Shown here one piece after another: positions 10,132 through 20,204 of a stretch of 26,078 bases of DNA (within the stretch, counting starts at the first letter, position 1; every line of letters begins with the position of its first letter). The notes below the pieces were generated by a model that saw nothing but the letters and a program-made list of their open reading frames with translations, did not search any database and had not been told where the DNA came from. The position numbers and the translations under genes are program-made. The stretch comes from Silene noctiflora (lineage: Eukaryota; Streptophyta; Magnoliopsida; Caryophyllales; Caryophyllaceae), in the NCBI GenBank assembly GCA_009801015.1, contig VHZZ01000228.1, positions 178,219 to 204,296 on the forward strand. Reading direction: 5' to 3'.

Positions 10132-11159
10132 ATGGCAACTTTCACTTCATATTTATTATTTTCTCTCCTAATTTTGCAGCTTTCTTCTACCCAATTAAAT
10201 CTTGCCAATGTATGTTTTTCTTTAATACCCAATTGCAATTTCAACTAATTATTACTCCATCCGTCGCAATCATTTGTTTAACTTTAATTAAAATACCTCT
10301 CAAATACAAAAAGGTAAGCAAATGATTAAGACGGAGGGAGTACCCGGGTAGCAGCTTGAATTGTTATATTTGTTCTTATTTTCTCAAATTTGATCAATGT
10401 GTATGTTTTCTTTAAAACCCAATTGCAATTTCCACTTATTATTACTCCCTCCGTCCCAATTATCTGTTTACCTTTTGTATTTTTTTTGTGACGGGTATTT
10501 TAATCAAAGTTAAATAAATGATTGCGAGTAAGGGTCGTTTTCGGGTAGTAGCTAGAATTGTTATATTTGTTCTGACTTTCTCAAATTTGGTCATTTTATT
10601 GTTTTCTTATGATAATTAGGCAAATGGGTTGTATTCAATGTATGTTTCCTTCAAAACCCAATTGCCATTTCCACTAATTATCACTCTTTCCATCCCAATT
10701 ATCTGTTTAGTATTTTAATCAAAGTAAATGATTGCGACCAAGGGTCATTTTTGGGTAGAATCAGCTATAATTGTTTGATTTCTTTTCATTTTCTCAAATT
10801 TGATTAATTTATTGTTTTCTTGTGATAATTAGGCAAATGGGTTATGTTCATCATCATCATCATCATCATCATCAAATAAGAATGAATCAAATGTATCAAG
10901 AAATGAAGAAGGAAAATGGACAAAATTATATCCATTAATTAAAGGAAAACAAGTGAAGAAAATGATGTTAATGATGAATGAAACAAGAAGGAAGCTAGGA
11001 AGTTTTCAACTATGTGCACCATGTACATGTTGTGGTGCTAAAGGTTATTGCTTGCCTTCACCTTGTTGCTATGCTATTAATTGCAATATACCAAATCGAC
11101 CCTTTGGTTATTGCTCTTTCACTCCCAAAACTTGTAATTGCTTTGGATGCCATCTTTGA
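10132..11159 (+). CDS. Small secreted cysteine-rich protein of a conserved plant family, function unknown, 134 aa, 2 exons
   Basis: Exons 10132-10209 and 10833-11159 join in phase 0 across a GT-AG intron. Residues 1 to about 20-26 form a hydrophobic signal peptide (SYLLFSLLILQL). A Ser9 run (residues 32-40) and a basic middle part follow. The C-terminal 48 residues (87-134) hold twelve cysteines spaced C-x2-C-x-CC-x5-C-x4-CC-x4-C-x9-C-x6-C-x-C-x2-C, with the block YAINCNIPNRPFG. I recognise this block from uncharacterised plant proteins, possibly the DUF7866 family; that label is from memory and tentative. An EPF-like peptide was considered but the cysteine spacing does not fit. The protein is presumably apoplastic, and the basic stretch ETRRKLGSF before the cysteine domain could be a processing site (inference). 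The exon 2 reading frame is closed by TGA just after the final FGCHL. Confidence 0.85.
10204..10832 (+). repeat. Threefold tandem duplication forming the intron of the cysteine-rich gene
   Basis: Three diverged units start near 10204, 10397 and 10637. Each carries 'aatgtatgttt..ttaa.accc', then 'aattgcaatttc', a Stowaway-like 'ctcc.tccgtc' segment, 'gggtag' and 'tcaaatttg'. The end of unit 2 repeats the true acceptor and first exon 2 bases ('gataattaggcaaatgggtt' at 10611-10630 versus 10825-10844), so the duplication took in an exon boundary. Confidence 0.75.
10255..10340. mobile_element. Short Stowaway-type MITE in the first intron unit
   Basis: The left end CTCCATCCGTCGCAATCATT and the reverse complement of the right end, CTCCCTCCGTCTTAATCATT, are alike, and TA lies on both sides (10253-10254, 10341-10342). 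The second and third tandem units keep only the left end (from about 10445 and 10685). Confidence 0.6.
10848..10874 (+). repeat. (TCA)9 coding microsatellite
   Basis: Nine perfect TCA codons encode the Ser9 run just after the predicted signal peptide of the cysteine-rich protein. Length changes here keep the frame. Confidence 0.9.
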
Positions 11160-12850
11160 AATTAAACATCAATCGTGTTCCGAGAATGCGAATTGGAAAA
11201 AAAAAAAACCATTTGTTTTTACGGCATACAACGGTTTATAAGTTATAACAGCTTATGCACCTCATTGGCTCGCTGTTACGAGTATTATTAAATAAAGTGT
11301 ATAAGTTGATTATGAGTTGTTGTACGCCGTTCAACGATCCTTATTGAGTTAGTTTATTGAATTGGGAACAACTATTTCCAGGCAAAGTTTTGCTAATTCC
11401 TGTGATTTATGCTCTTTTTGTCATCTTGGAACTTGGTTAGCTGTAGAAGACAGGAAAAACTTGGTTTTGGAAGAAGCAAAAGTTTGCCTGGAAAAAGCAG
11501 TGCCCCGAAAATTTAGCTTTGGTTGTTTTAAATTTTAGTGTTAGTGATAGGAGTAGAAAATTAAGGTGGATTGTTGGAACTGTGATTATGTTATTGAATT
11601 GTTACACCATATATTATATTTGGCTTATCATATGCTGCAATTCTTCTGTCCCTGCATACTGTTAAATTTTGATTGTTTTTCGACTTCACTGGTTGAAGAG
11701 GCGCTATTCTTTTAGTTTTAATACAAATGCTGTAGAGCACAGTTCAAAGTAGAAATTACCCGATGCAGCGTAGTTTTCATCATGGATAAATAGAAGCACC
11801 AATGATTTTCGCAATCAGGGCAAAGTTGCTGTCATGTTGCATTGCTTTGATGAGAATGTAGAACTTCAAAACCCTGTATGCTTTTAGTAATATAATACTC
11901 GTACAAGTGATTGTGGAAATTGGATAAAACGGAGAGTATTATTTTCTGGTGTGTGAGGACTGACAGTCGACACCATCTACGTGGAACCGTCAATAGAGGC
12001 ACTGTCTCAGTTTAATGAGGTCAATACGTGCAGGACGGTAATAAACGTATCTTCCAGTTTGATAGATACTCTTCCAGTTTGATAGATACTCCGTATAATT
12101 AAGTCTTAAAAATAGAATACCGAGTTTTGTCGTAGGTACACACTACACAAGTACACAGTACATGTGCGCGGTGCATGTGCAATCGTCTTGCAGTCTCATA
12201 TAAGAATTTGTGATATAATAGAAGTACAGATTAATTTTTTGATTAGCTTTTAAATTATGATTAGTTAAGATAAAACACGAGTTACAGGAGTTACAACTAG
12301 CTTAAGCGGCGATTAGGCCATTGAAATAATTCGAGTTTTGAGAGAGATGAAGAATTGTTGAGAATCATATAATCCTCCCACACAGATGAATAATTGTTGA
12401 GAATCATTAATTAACGGTTGAGGTGGGTGGGTGGGTGTTGAATTAGATATGTAGTTGGAAGATATATTCAAGTGTGTGGCTAACTTTGCCTAGAGCCTTC
12501 AATGTAAGTCTTTGTCCTTCATCTTATTAGGTTCCGAATAATGTCCTTGAGTACCCACGCTGACCCGACCAGAAATAACAGAAGAACACCCCAAATGCCG
12601 TAACTTAAAACAAAACCTTAATACACATAACCGAAACAACCAGACGTATATATAACCATCTGATCTAAATGAGCTGACTTGATTAACAGTACGTGTAAAA
12701 TACAACATTGTTCCGACGCTGTGTGTTACATGTACAAGCTAAGCATCGCGTGTAAACTGTGTATAAATCCTGTACAAAAAATCTCCCATCTCACAGTATA
12801 CAGATACTAAAGAAGCTGTTTAGCAAATTTAGTTTCTGTTGTCCTAAACA
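11160..12850. other. Gap between convergent genes
   Basis: This stretch holds the 3' UTR of the cysteine-rich gene and, at its right end, that of the minus-strand DUF707 gene. No further gene is supported; the minus-strand open frame 12499-12708 has no domain. A tandem 20-bp duplication (12051-12090) and a repeat-like 'tctcataagaattt'-type word near 12195 are the only structures noted. Confidence 0.5.
12051..12090. repeat. Perfect tandem duplication of 20 bp
   Basis: The 20-mer cttccagtttgatagatact occurs twice head to tail with no mismatch, so the duplication is probably recent. Confidence 0.95.
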
Positions 12851-12917
12851 CTAATCACTTTATGTATGTTAATATTAGTTGTCTCTGTAATTTTTTTTTT
12901 CTTTTTGTGTTATTTAC

Positions 12918-15900
12918 CTAGTATTGTAACATTGGCTTCGATTTCGTTGGATACGGATCATTCCAGCATGCATCCATCTTTGCAGCTTTATCCCATCGCC
13001 TTCTGAATACCTTGTATTCATTGTAAGACTGTCTTCTTACCTGTAGAGAATCCGAGGTTTAGGTAATAAAATGGCAGGAGTATAAAGCTCTGTATTACGA
13101 ATGTAGGGCGAAACTTGGCCGAGACAGTTCTTAATTTCGGAAAAAGTTGTACTATTTGGGAAGGTTATCTTGTTCTAACTCGAACTAAGTTGGTCTACGA
13201 CCAAGCAAACTCATCTAGCCCACAGTAATTGACAAAACACGAGTCCACGACAGTATATTTCTATCTACTTGGCCTGTTCTCTGAATCTCGCGACTTCACA
13301 AAATTACCCCCAAAAACTTGAAAATGATGAGTAATCAGAGAACATTCTGCAACGAGGTTTAAGAACTTACTTCTATTCGCTCGTCAAGAACATTGATCCG
13401 AGGCTGCAGAAAAAAGAAAAAAAACGCATACAGTTACATCGGTTAGTGACAGAAGAATTGGTTAAAGAATATCATAAATTTCTAACCTTTTTTCCTAAGG
13501 GCTCTCCTAGAGTAGGCAGGCCATGATGAATGACATACTCGGCATCTACAACACCGATATTTTTGGTACGATCTCCCTGTGAAGAGCGAGCGAGCAAACT
13601 AGCTAACATCAACAATCAGCATTATTAAACAAGAGAAGAGATATGCTTTATATTTAGAGCACAAGGATTGCCTGAGCACAATATCCAAGCTGCATGTCCA
13701 GACCCCACGCATGAATACAGTCGTTCTGTAATTACAAATTTACAGGTGACAGCAAATTAGATTTTTCGATGGTTATATGAACTTGATTTTAATGGAGCTT
13801 TTCTAAAAACGAAAAAGTCGAGATAACAAAAAATAAATTCGTGCCAAACCAAGAAAATACCCATTTGGGTTGATGTTGAAATGCTTATGGATCAAGTAGA
13901 CACTAGGTGGATTTCTGTTTTTTCGAGACCCGGGGTTCCTGAACACCGGATTATGAACTATTTTCTTCATTAAACCAGTTTTGTTCTAAAATTTTATATT
14001 TATAGATTTTTTGTAAAATAATGTATTTAAAATATTTGACGGAACGCCATGGCAGACACACCTGAATCATGTACCAGACACAGCGCCATGCTGCTCGAGA
14101 GAACACAGGAGCCATGACTTCGATCCATCTGAAACATATTAAAACCGTCTCTTAAACTGTCACATTCCAGTTACATAACTCACTATTTGATCTCGCCAGT
14201 CAGGGAGTAAGTGAAACATTACCCTGTACATGGAGGACCGGTACTGTCGTCATCACATTCACCCTGCTTGTATGTTCTCCTGTCAAGCATAACTCAATGT
14301 CAGCTCTCGCTTAACTGGTAAATTCATTAACCATAGTTCCGGAACCCATTAGGATCGAAACCAGCGCTCTTCACATGGAAATACTAATTCACTTTTTCAT
14401 CAAAACAACCTGTGAACATCTGCTCTCCTCCCACGGGACGTAATCTGGTGGTGCACCTCCGATTTGTTACCATCAAGTGCTGGCTGTGATATTTCGAGTC
14501 CCTCCTCTTTCACTATAGATATGTACCTACAAGAATTACATTCCAGAGAACTAATTTAAGAATCATTCTGCAGTGGGAGTCTTTGTAATGCGTTATTGAG
14601 ACTCGGTAGACAGATTTCCAAGTGTAGGACTCGGCTTTTATGAAATGGTACGAGAGTCAGACACGGGCACTCATTTTCATACAACTACAGTAGAGTCGAG
14701 TAGAACAATTACACACCGTTGAGGATCAAAATCTTCCACTCCAAGATCTTCATCCCAGAGAAATACATAGTCGTAGGCAGCAACTACATCTGGATGCATA
14801 AACCGCTTTGCAAACCACCTAGATCATGAAACCAGAGTAAACAACGAAATTCACAGTATTTGAAATAGTCTGTATCACACACATCATCAGAGATCATGCA
14901 TATATACGGTAACAAAGAAATCATCAGAAATACTACAGTATGATAAACCATCAACGTACAAAGTATTACCACTTAGTCTGATTGATGGCGGATACATGTA
15001 TAACCCGGTCATTCCAATCAAAGCTCCTCCATTCATCAACTTTACCATCATAGTGGAAAAGCATTACTCTAAATTCATTTGAGAGAAACTGCCATGCCAA
15101 TGAGAGAGAGCAATCAAAATTCGCAAGGAGTGTGCTGATGTCCTAGCATTGGCGGATTTATGTACAAGAATATTGGGTCATAGGGCAATGGTAAATTCGA
15201 CTATTTTATCAGTTTTTTTTCTTCTCAATTTTAAGGCTAGAAAAGAAAATCTAAATTCATAAATCATGTTTGATATTAGCTTTGATATTTACAAGGGGAT
15301 GGGGTAACAAAATTTCCGAGGGTCTGACAGTCGTACGTTGTAGCTCTGTCCAACGTAGGCTAGTGAAAGTACCGTCACATGTTATTACCTTCACAACCAT
15401 TTCATTCACAAGTCGCTTTTGCTTGATCCCAACAGCGATTGCTAGCAAATTCAAAGGCGATTCACGTTTCTGTTGAAGCAAATAGACATATATACCATGA
15501 GAAACATTGATAGATCTGGGATATGGTTGATCAAAGACATAAAAATTCATAGGTATAACAATAAAATATAAATCAAACACAAATATGTGTAGCTTCAGCA
15601 TTAACAGAGGTACTAATCAGTGCAATGTAAGAAACAAATCTTCCTGCAAACTGCGTTGTTGGTAAAGACCGAAAACTGAAAATGCTTTAAACTAGACGAT
15701 GAGAATGTTCGGAGCATTAAGGCAGAGTCGGGTATATATTCAACCTAGCGCCAAATAAGCATGACTCAATGTTTAAGTCTTTGTGAAACCTAAGAAGTGA
15801 AGAGTCGGAATAACATAGGAGGTAATAATGTAGAAAGAAGCGTCATTTACCTTTGGTAGGCCCCACAACGGTCTCATCTCCAAGCTAGAATGCTTTGCAA

Positions 15901-17443
15901 CTATACCTTCAGGCAGCGACTCACTTCCACGAGGTCTGCACTGGTTCTACAACATGGAACAAGCCTTGAACAGAAGTCGCATATCAGTACCAAATGCCCA
16001 AAGTAACAGGAGATGAAGGAGAACAAACCTCGCATCTATCGACCACCAAAAGATTCATACTTTCAGTAATTGGCAAATTTAAAGTCTTCTGCACAAAAAG
16101 AGAAGATTTATCAGGATGCAGCTACATATTCTCTAGTACTATTAGAAAAAAGAAGCAATCTTTCTCATAAGGTTAATTTCCGGAGCACCACAGTAAGAAT
16201 AAAGAAGAAATTACTGCTCATGTCTAAGATTACTGAGGATTATGAAGCATACCTGTCTAAAACCTGGTACAATGAACACACTTCCAATCCAGTAAACCAG
16301 AATAATTACTGCAGCTCCTTTAAAAACACTGCACATAAATGATCTTCGGCTTTTTACATCAGGCGCTAGTGAAATCTGCATCGGAAATCTCTTATATTAT
16401 TTAAAAAAATCCTAAGCTCATCATATATAAATACTTACAACTGATATATACGAAAATTTTTAAACCACGTTTCAAATGATGATGCATGTTAGCAGACTCA
16501 AAATCTTTCATGTTGCTATGAGGAAGGCCACAAGTTATGTATATCTAGGAGTGATTGTTAGGATGCAAACCCAAACTCCACAACGGATCTAAAGATGAAA
16601 GATCGTCTTTAGAAGTGTCCACTGATACTATTAATACAAGGCCTTTTTCACACTTGACAAAACCAGTTCTCTGAGATTCATAAAGTCACTAGCTAATGAA
16701 GTCATAGACTTACTCAGTCATGTGCATTAAGAGATTATCGAGATTCCCACAATCCCTGTCTACTATCCAACAACGCAACAATTGAGGGAACGGGTTTGCC
16801 AGAATCAAAGGAAACAAAAACTTCACTGAATATACAAGAAAAATAACTCCTACTATGTGAAAAAAGCGAACTTCCAAATTTTAATCATCTTACAGACTTA
16901 CAACCAGTGGTTGATCTAGTGAAACTAGCAAGGGCGCTCGCCTCCCTGAACAATGAACGTTTTGATTTTTTTCCCTAGTATGTGTTACTCCATTAATAAT
17001 TTGTCCCCTGAAAATTTCCGCTCCCTAACAAAAAATTCTGGCTTCACGGTTACACTAAAGTAGAAACATCCTTTCATAATGCCATAATAACAAAACATTA
17101 ACCTACACGCAAACACAAAGCAACAAATTCCACTTCTAGGATCATATAAACAAACAAACCAAAAGGGCATTTCAATTAAAATAATCATAATCAATTTTTA
17201 ATAACATAAAGGTGAAATTCAGCTAAAACATGAAAAATCCACATGCAAAATGACCTATTCAATACAAATATTGTCACATTAACAGCATAAGATTAAATTA
17301 CAAGAGAAATCAACCAATGCATGACATAAACAAAATTACAATAATACTCTCTCTGTCCTTGCCAAGTGTTTACCCTTTTTAATAATAATCGTAAACAAAT
17401 GATGGAGACGGAAACAAAAACTTACATTATTCTTGGCAGCCAT
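12918..17443 (-). CDS. DUF707 family membrane protein ('lysine ketoglutarate reductase trans-splicing related'), 379 aa, 14 exons
   Basis: Exons in gene order: 17443-17426, 16375-16253, 16088-16029, 15946-15851, 15469-15389, 15088-14970, 14818-14717, 14526-14410, 14279-14223, 14128-14062, 13725-13672, 13576-13487, 13403-13371, 13040-12918. All phases agree and the frame is open to TAG. After MAAKNN a single membrane segment (about residues 25-43, AAVIILVYWIGSVFIV) suggests a type II membrane protein. Family blocks follow in order: SLEMRPLW, LLAIAVGIKQK, VMLFHYDGKVDEW, WWFAKRFMHPD, YDYVFLWDEDLGVEDF, EGLEISQPALD, GPPCTGW, APVFSRAAWRCVW, HAWGLDMQLGYCAQGDRTKN and a Trp-rich C-terminus. The acidic WDED recalls the DxD of GT-A glycosyltransferases, but no activity is established. 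Database names linking the family to lysine ketoglutarate reductase say little about function. Intron 11 has a GC donor. Intron 1 (1,050 bp) carries repeat debris. Confidence 0.93.
13577..13671 (-). other. GC-AG intron (intron 11 of the DUF707 gene)
   Basis: On the minus strand the exon ends ...GCT CAG and the intron begins GCAATC; it ends ...TTCACAG. Using GC restores the conserved join GYCAQ|GDRTKN. A GT lies 9 nt downstream of the GC and would add Ala-Ile-Leu in frame, breaking the conserved block. Confidence 0.75.
15148..15353. repeat. Decayed inverted-repeat element in intron 5 of the DUF707 gene
   Basis: The left end 'attggcggatttatg' and the right end 'gtagctctgtccaac' resemble the 'agtggcggagcta' termini seen at 952-1094. 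The copy is strongly decayed and its limits are approximate. Confidence 0.3.
16907..17050. repeat. Decayed inverted-repeat element in intron 1 of the DUF707 gene
   Basis: The left end agtggttgatctag and the right end ttctggcttcacggtta are degenerate forms of the same 'agtggcggagccag' terminus as at 952-1094. The length of about 144 bp is close to the 143 bp of that copy. Confidence 0.35.
17347..17415. mobile_element. Stowaway MITE relic beside exon 1 of the DUF707 gene
   Basis: The left side 'ctctctctgtccttgcc...gtttaccc' and the right side 'gtaaacaaatgatggagacgg' are decayed CTCCCTCCGTCCC-type ends. The relic lies in intron 1, about 10 bp from the donor site of the 18-nt coding part of exon 1. 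Confidence 0.45.
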
Positions 17444-17510
17444 TTTTCTGTCAAGGAATTCTAAATTTGCAACATCCTTCGTCAAAAAACTTCACATGCC
17501 ACACAAATGA

Positions 17511-17520
17511 ACTATATAAA
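17511..17520 (-). promoter_or_regulatory. Candidate TATA box of the DUF707 gene
   Basis: TTTATATAGT on the minus strand lies about 70 bp before the start codon at 17443, a plausible distance for a short leader. The surroundings are AT-rich, so chance cannot be excluded. Confidence 0.35.
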
Positions 17521-17779
17521 TTCTTAAAATTATGATCCCTGAAAAATATATAATTCATATAAATCAAATCATACTATTTAATAATAATAATTTACCAAAA
17601 TTAATTCAAAATATATCAAAATTTGAAATTTTATACTACTCACCTTATTATAATTCGATTAATCAATAAAAATAAATATGAATTAACAAGTTTTATTAAG
17701 GATCATCATCAAGTGTTTGATAACGTGATTAAAATTAATAATAAAATTTGAAGAGAGGGAGAATGAGGAAAACTAAGAG

Positions 17780-20079
17780 GAATTTGCACGATGTTTGGCA
17801 ATCCACCCAACAAATTAAGGGTTAAAAATTGGACGACAAAACTTAAGATAAATATTTTGGATTATCGACACGGTTACGTACGTAAAGCCACCACCATGAA
17901 AATAATACGCGGGTATATAAAACCGTTTTACATAAAAATTGTCAAAAATGTATCAATAAATATAAATATTTTAGTTTAATGGAAAGGAAAACTACCTATA
18001 CAAATACATTTATATCACTTAATAACTTGTGTTGGTTATGAAAATATGTTTTGTCTACAGGTAATAATATACTACGTGCTTGGTATATATTTGTGTTAAT
18101 TATGACTAAGTTTGTTATAAAACGGTTTTATAATACAATGTATATAAAGGACACCGAGGTCCTTATTATGGAAAATAGTAATTTGTAAAAGTTATTTTAG
18201 TTGGGTCATTTGAGTAAAATATATGGAATAATTGATTTTATAATAACCCGTTTATATAAAACGGTTTTATATAGGAATGGTGGAACAACTAAATTGGTGG
18301 CTTGTGCGTAAAACATACAACTCGAGAAGTGAAGTAAGAAAGAGAGCACCAACGTTGTTGGTTGGTTTGTTTTTTATGAGATTGATATTGATATAGACTA
18401 ATGGATAAGATATTCAAACTAGTTGTGCTATACTTTTGTTCAATTTAATTGGATTTAACTTTTGCCAAAACTTTAATCTTATTGATTTGGACGGAACTTT
18501 GTTAAACTGGACCCAATTGTGCCAAAATTTCCACGCACTTATTTGTCCAACCAATCATTTTTTTAACGGTTTTTCTAACGAGTGACTTAAAGACACACAT
18601 TAATAAGCTTAGTATGAAAGTTTTATAATATACTCCCTCCGTCCCGGTCATTTGTTGACCTTTAGTTTTGGCACAAAGACCAAAGAAATAGGAGAGAGCC
18701 AATTATAAGATGACAAATGGACTAAATTGAATGTGAAAGATCAAATTACTCATCAAATGCAATACTAAAATAGAAAGGACAACAAATCATTGAGACACCC
18801 CAAAATGAAAAAGGACAACAAATGACCGGGACGGAGGGAGTATAGTTATTAAATCTTTCCACGTTAAGCTTATTAACGTGTGCCCTTAAGACACACGAAA
18901 GTCGGATTCTCTTTATTTTCTTTTCTCCATTTTCCCGTTTGTATATTATTTTGGAACAATCAAATTGTTCTTTTATCGTAAGAGATGTTTAATGAGCTTG
19001 AAATAAATAATAATTTAAACTAGTTTTAATAGAAATAATATTATCAAAATTCCGATTCGATCTTATAATTCTACAATTTTACCGTGACCAATCTAGTTAC
19101 TAGGTAGAATCTTAAATTTATAATATGATTTTACAATTCAAGTTATTTTAAATAATGTAATTGTAGAATTGTAACACGGTTTAACACGATTTTACGACTC
19201 AAAGATTCGATTCCCTAAGCCTAATATAAGTTTATTTTTTCTCTCTTCATTGTAATAATAATATATATAATTTGCGTGGAATTTAAAGAAAATGTGATAT
19301 ATCCATTAGAAGAAATGCAATTCATGGAATATATAACCAGTTGTACGATATAAAATCTGAGCTTTGTAATAAAGTATCCGAGCTTTATGTTAAAGAATAT
19401 GAGCTTTATTAGAAAGTATCTAATCTCATCCATTTACACATTAAAAATATGAATTTTGCATTAGCTAAAAAAAAATACATATAAGCTTGGATTCTTATAC
19501 CTTGGTTGTACAATGCTTATATACAACTGGATGTATAATTCTATTTGTAGAAGAAATGGGGAGGATCTAGACTCATATATTTTGGAGTTAAGTTAATGAC
19601 AATATAATATCACAAAAATATTTGATAATTTTCATGGTATATTTTGGAGATAATCAGAGAAAAAGTAGCAAGTATTTTTTATTTTTTTTATTTTATGAAA
19701 AGGGAATTACCTTTTTGGGGTTCGAATTCATGTTATGACTTATAAATATACCATCTCTTATAACTTTACAAATTAAAATAGTTGACATTTACCGAGTAAC
19801 AAGTATCTTGAAATGAGAAAATAATACATATGACAAAATAGATGGAGTCATTCTTATCACACCAAAGAAAAAAAGGCTTTCATTAATTATTAACCATCAT
19901 GAGAAATGAAGCATTAAGCATCACCTCAATAGTCCTACCACCTTTTTTCTTGTGTGCCCAAACTTACATTAATTTTACTAAGCTAATACCCTAACTAAAA
20001 AAATAGGGATTAATTAACCTCTTCTAACCCTAAACTCCAAAACAAATCTTCCCTAAATTACTCTAACACAAATACCTGT
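17780..20079. other. Gap between the DUF707 and polygalacturonase genes
   Basis: No gene is supported. The stretch holds the promoter-distal flank of the DUF707 gene, the Stowaway MITE at 18633-18840, several 'ataaaacggttttata' words (about 17919, 18117, 18257) that look like MITE termini, and three imperfect copies of a 'gagcttt.t...aaagtat' word at 19358-19420. Confidence 0.5.
18633..18840. mobile_element. Stowaway MITE (Tc1/mariner type), 208 bp, near intact
   Basis: The ends start CTCCCTCCGTCCCGGTCATT in both orientations; about 31 terminal bases match with one mismatch. The TA duplication is at 18631-18632 and 18841-18842. The inner part has no coding capacity. The close match between ends suggests recent insertion compared with the relics elsewhere in the window. 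Confidence 0.9.
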
Positions 20080-20196
20080 GTGTAAGACGGTTTTACATAA
20101 ATTTATCGTAAAACAGGATCTTTTGAGGAACCACTTTTACCCACTTATAGGTCATCCGTTTTACAACTATATTAGTGTATTAAAACCGTCTTACAC
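20080..20196. mobile_element. Inverted-repeat MITE just beyond the polygalacturonase stop codon, about 117 bp
   Basis: The ends carry GTGTAAGACGGTTTTA in perfect inverted form (20080-20095 and 20181-20196), with weaker similarity inside. No clear target duplication was found, so the exact limits may be a few bases wider. The right end is 8 bases from the stop codon at 20205-20207, so it forms the start of the 3' UTR. Confidence 0.7.
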
Positions 20197-20204
20197 TAGA
20201 CAAA

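Noticed and set aside
10953..11159. EPIDERMAL PATTERNING FACTOR-like peptide
   Set aside because: The size, signal peptide and cysteine-rich end suggested it at first, but the C-x2-C-x-CC...CC...C-x-C-x2-C spacing and the YAINCNIPNRPFG core do not match the EPF pattern.
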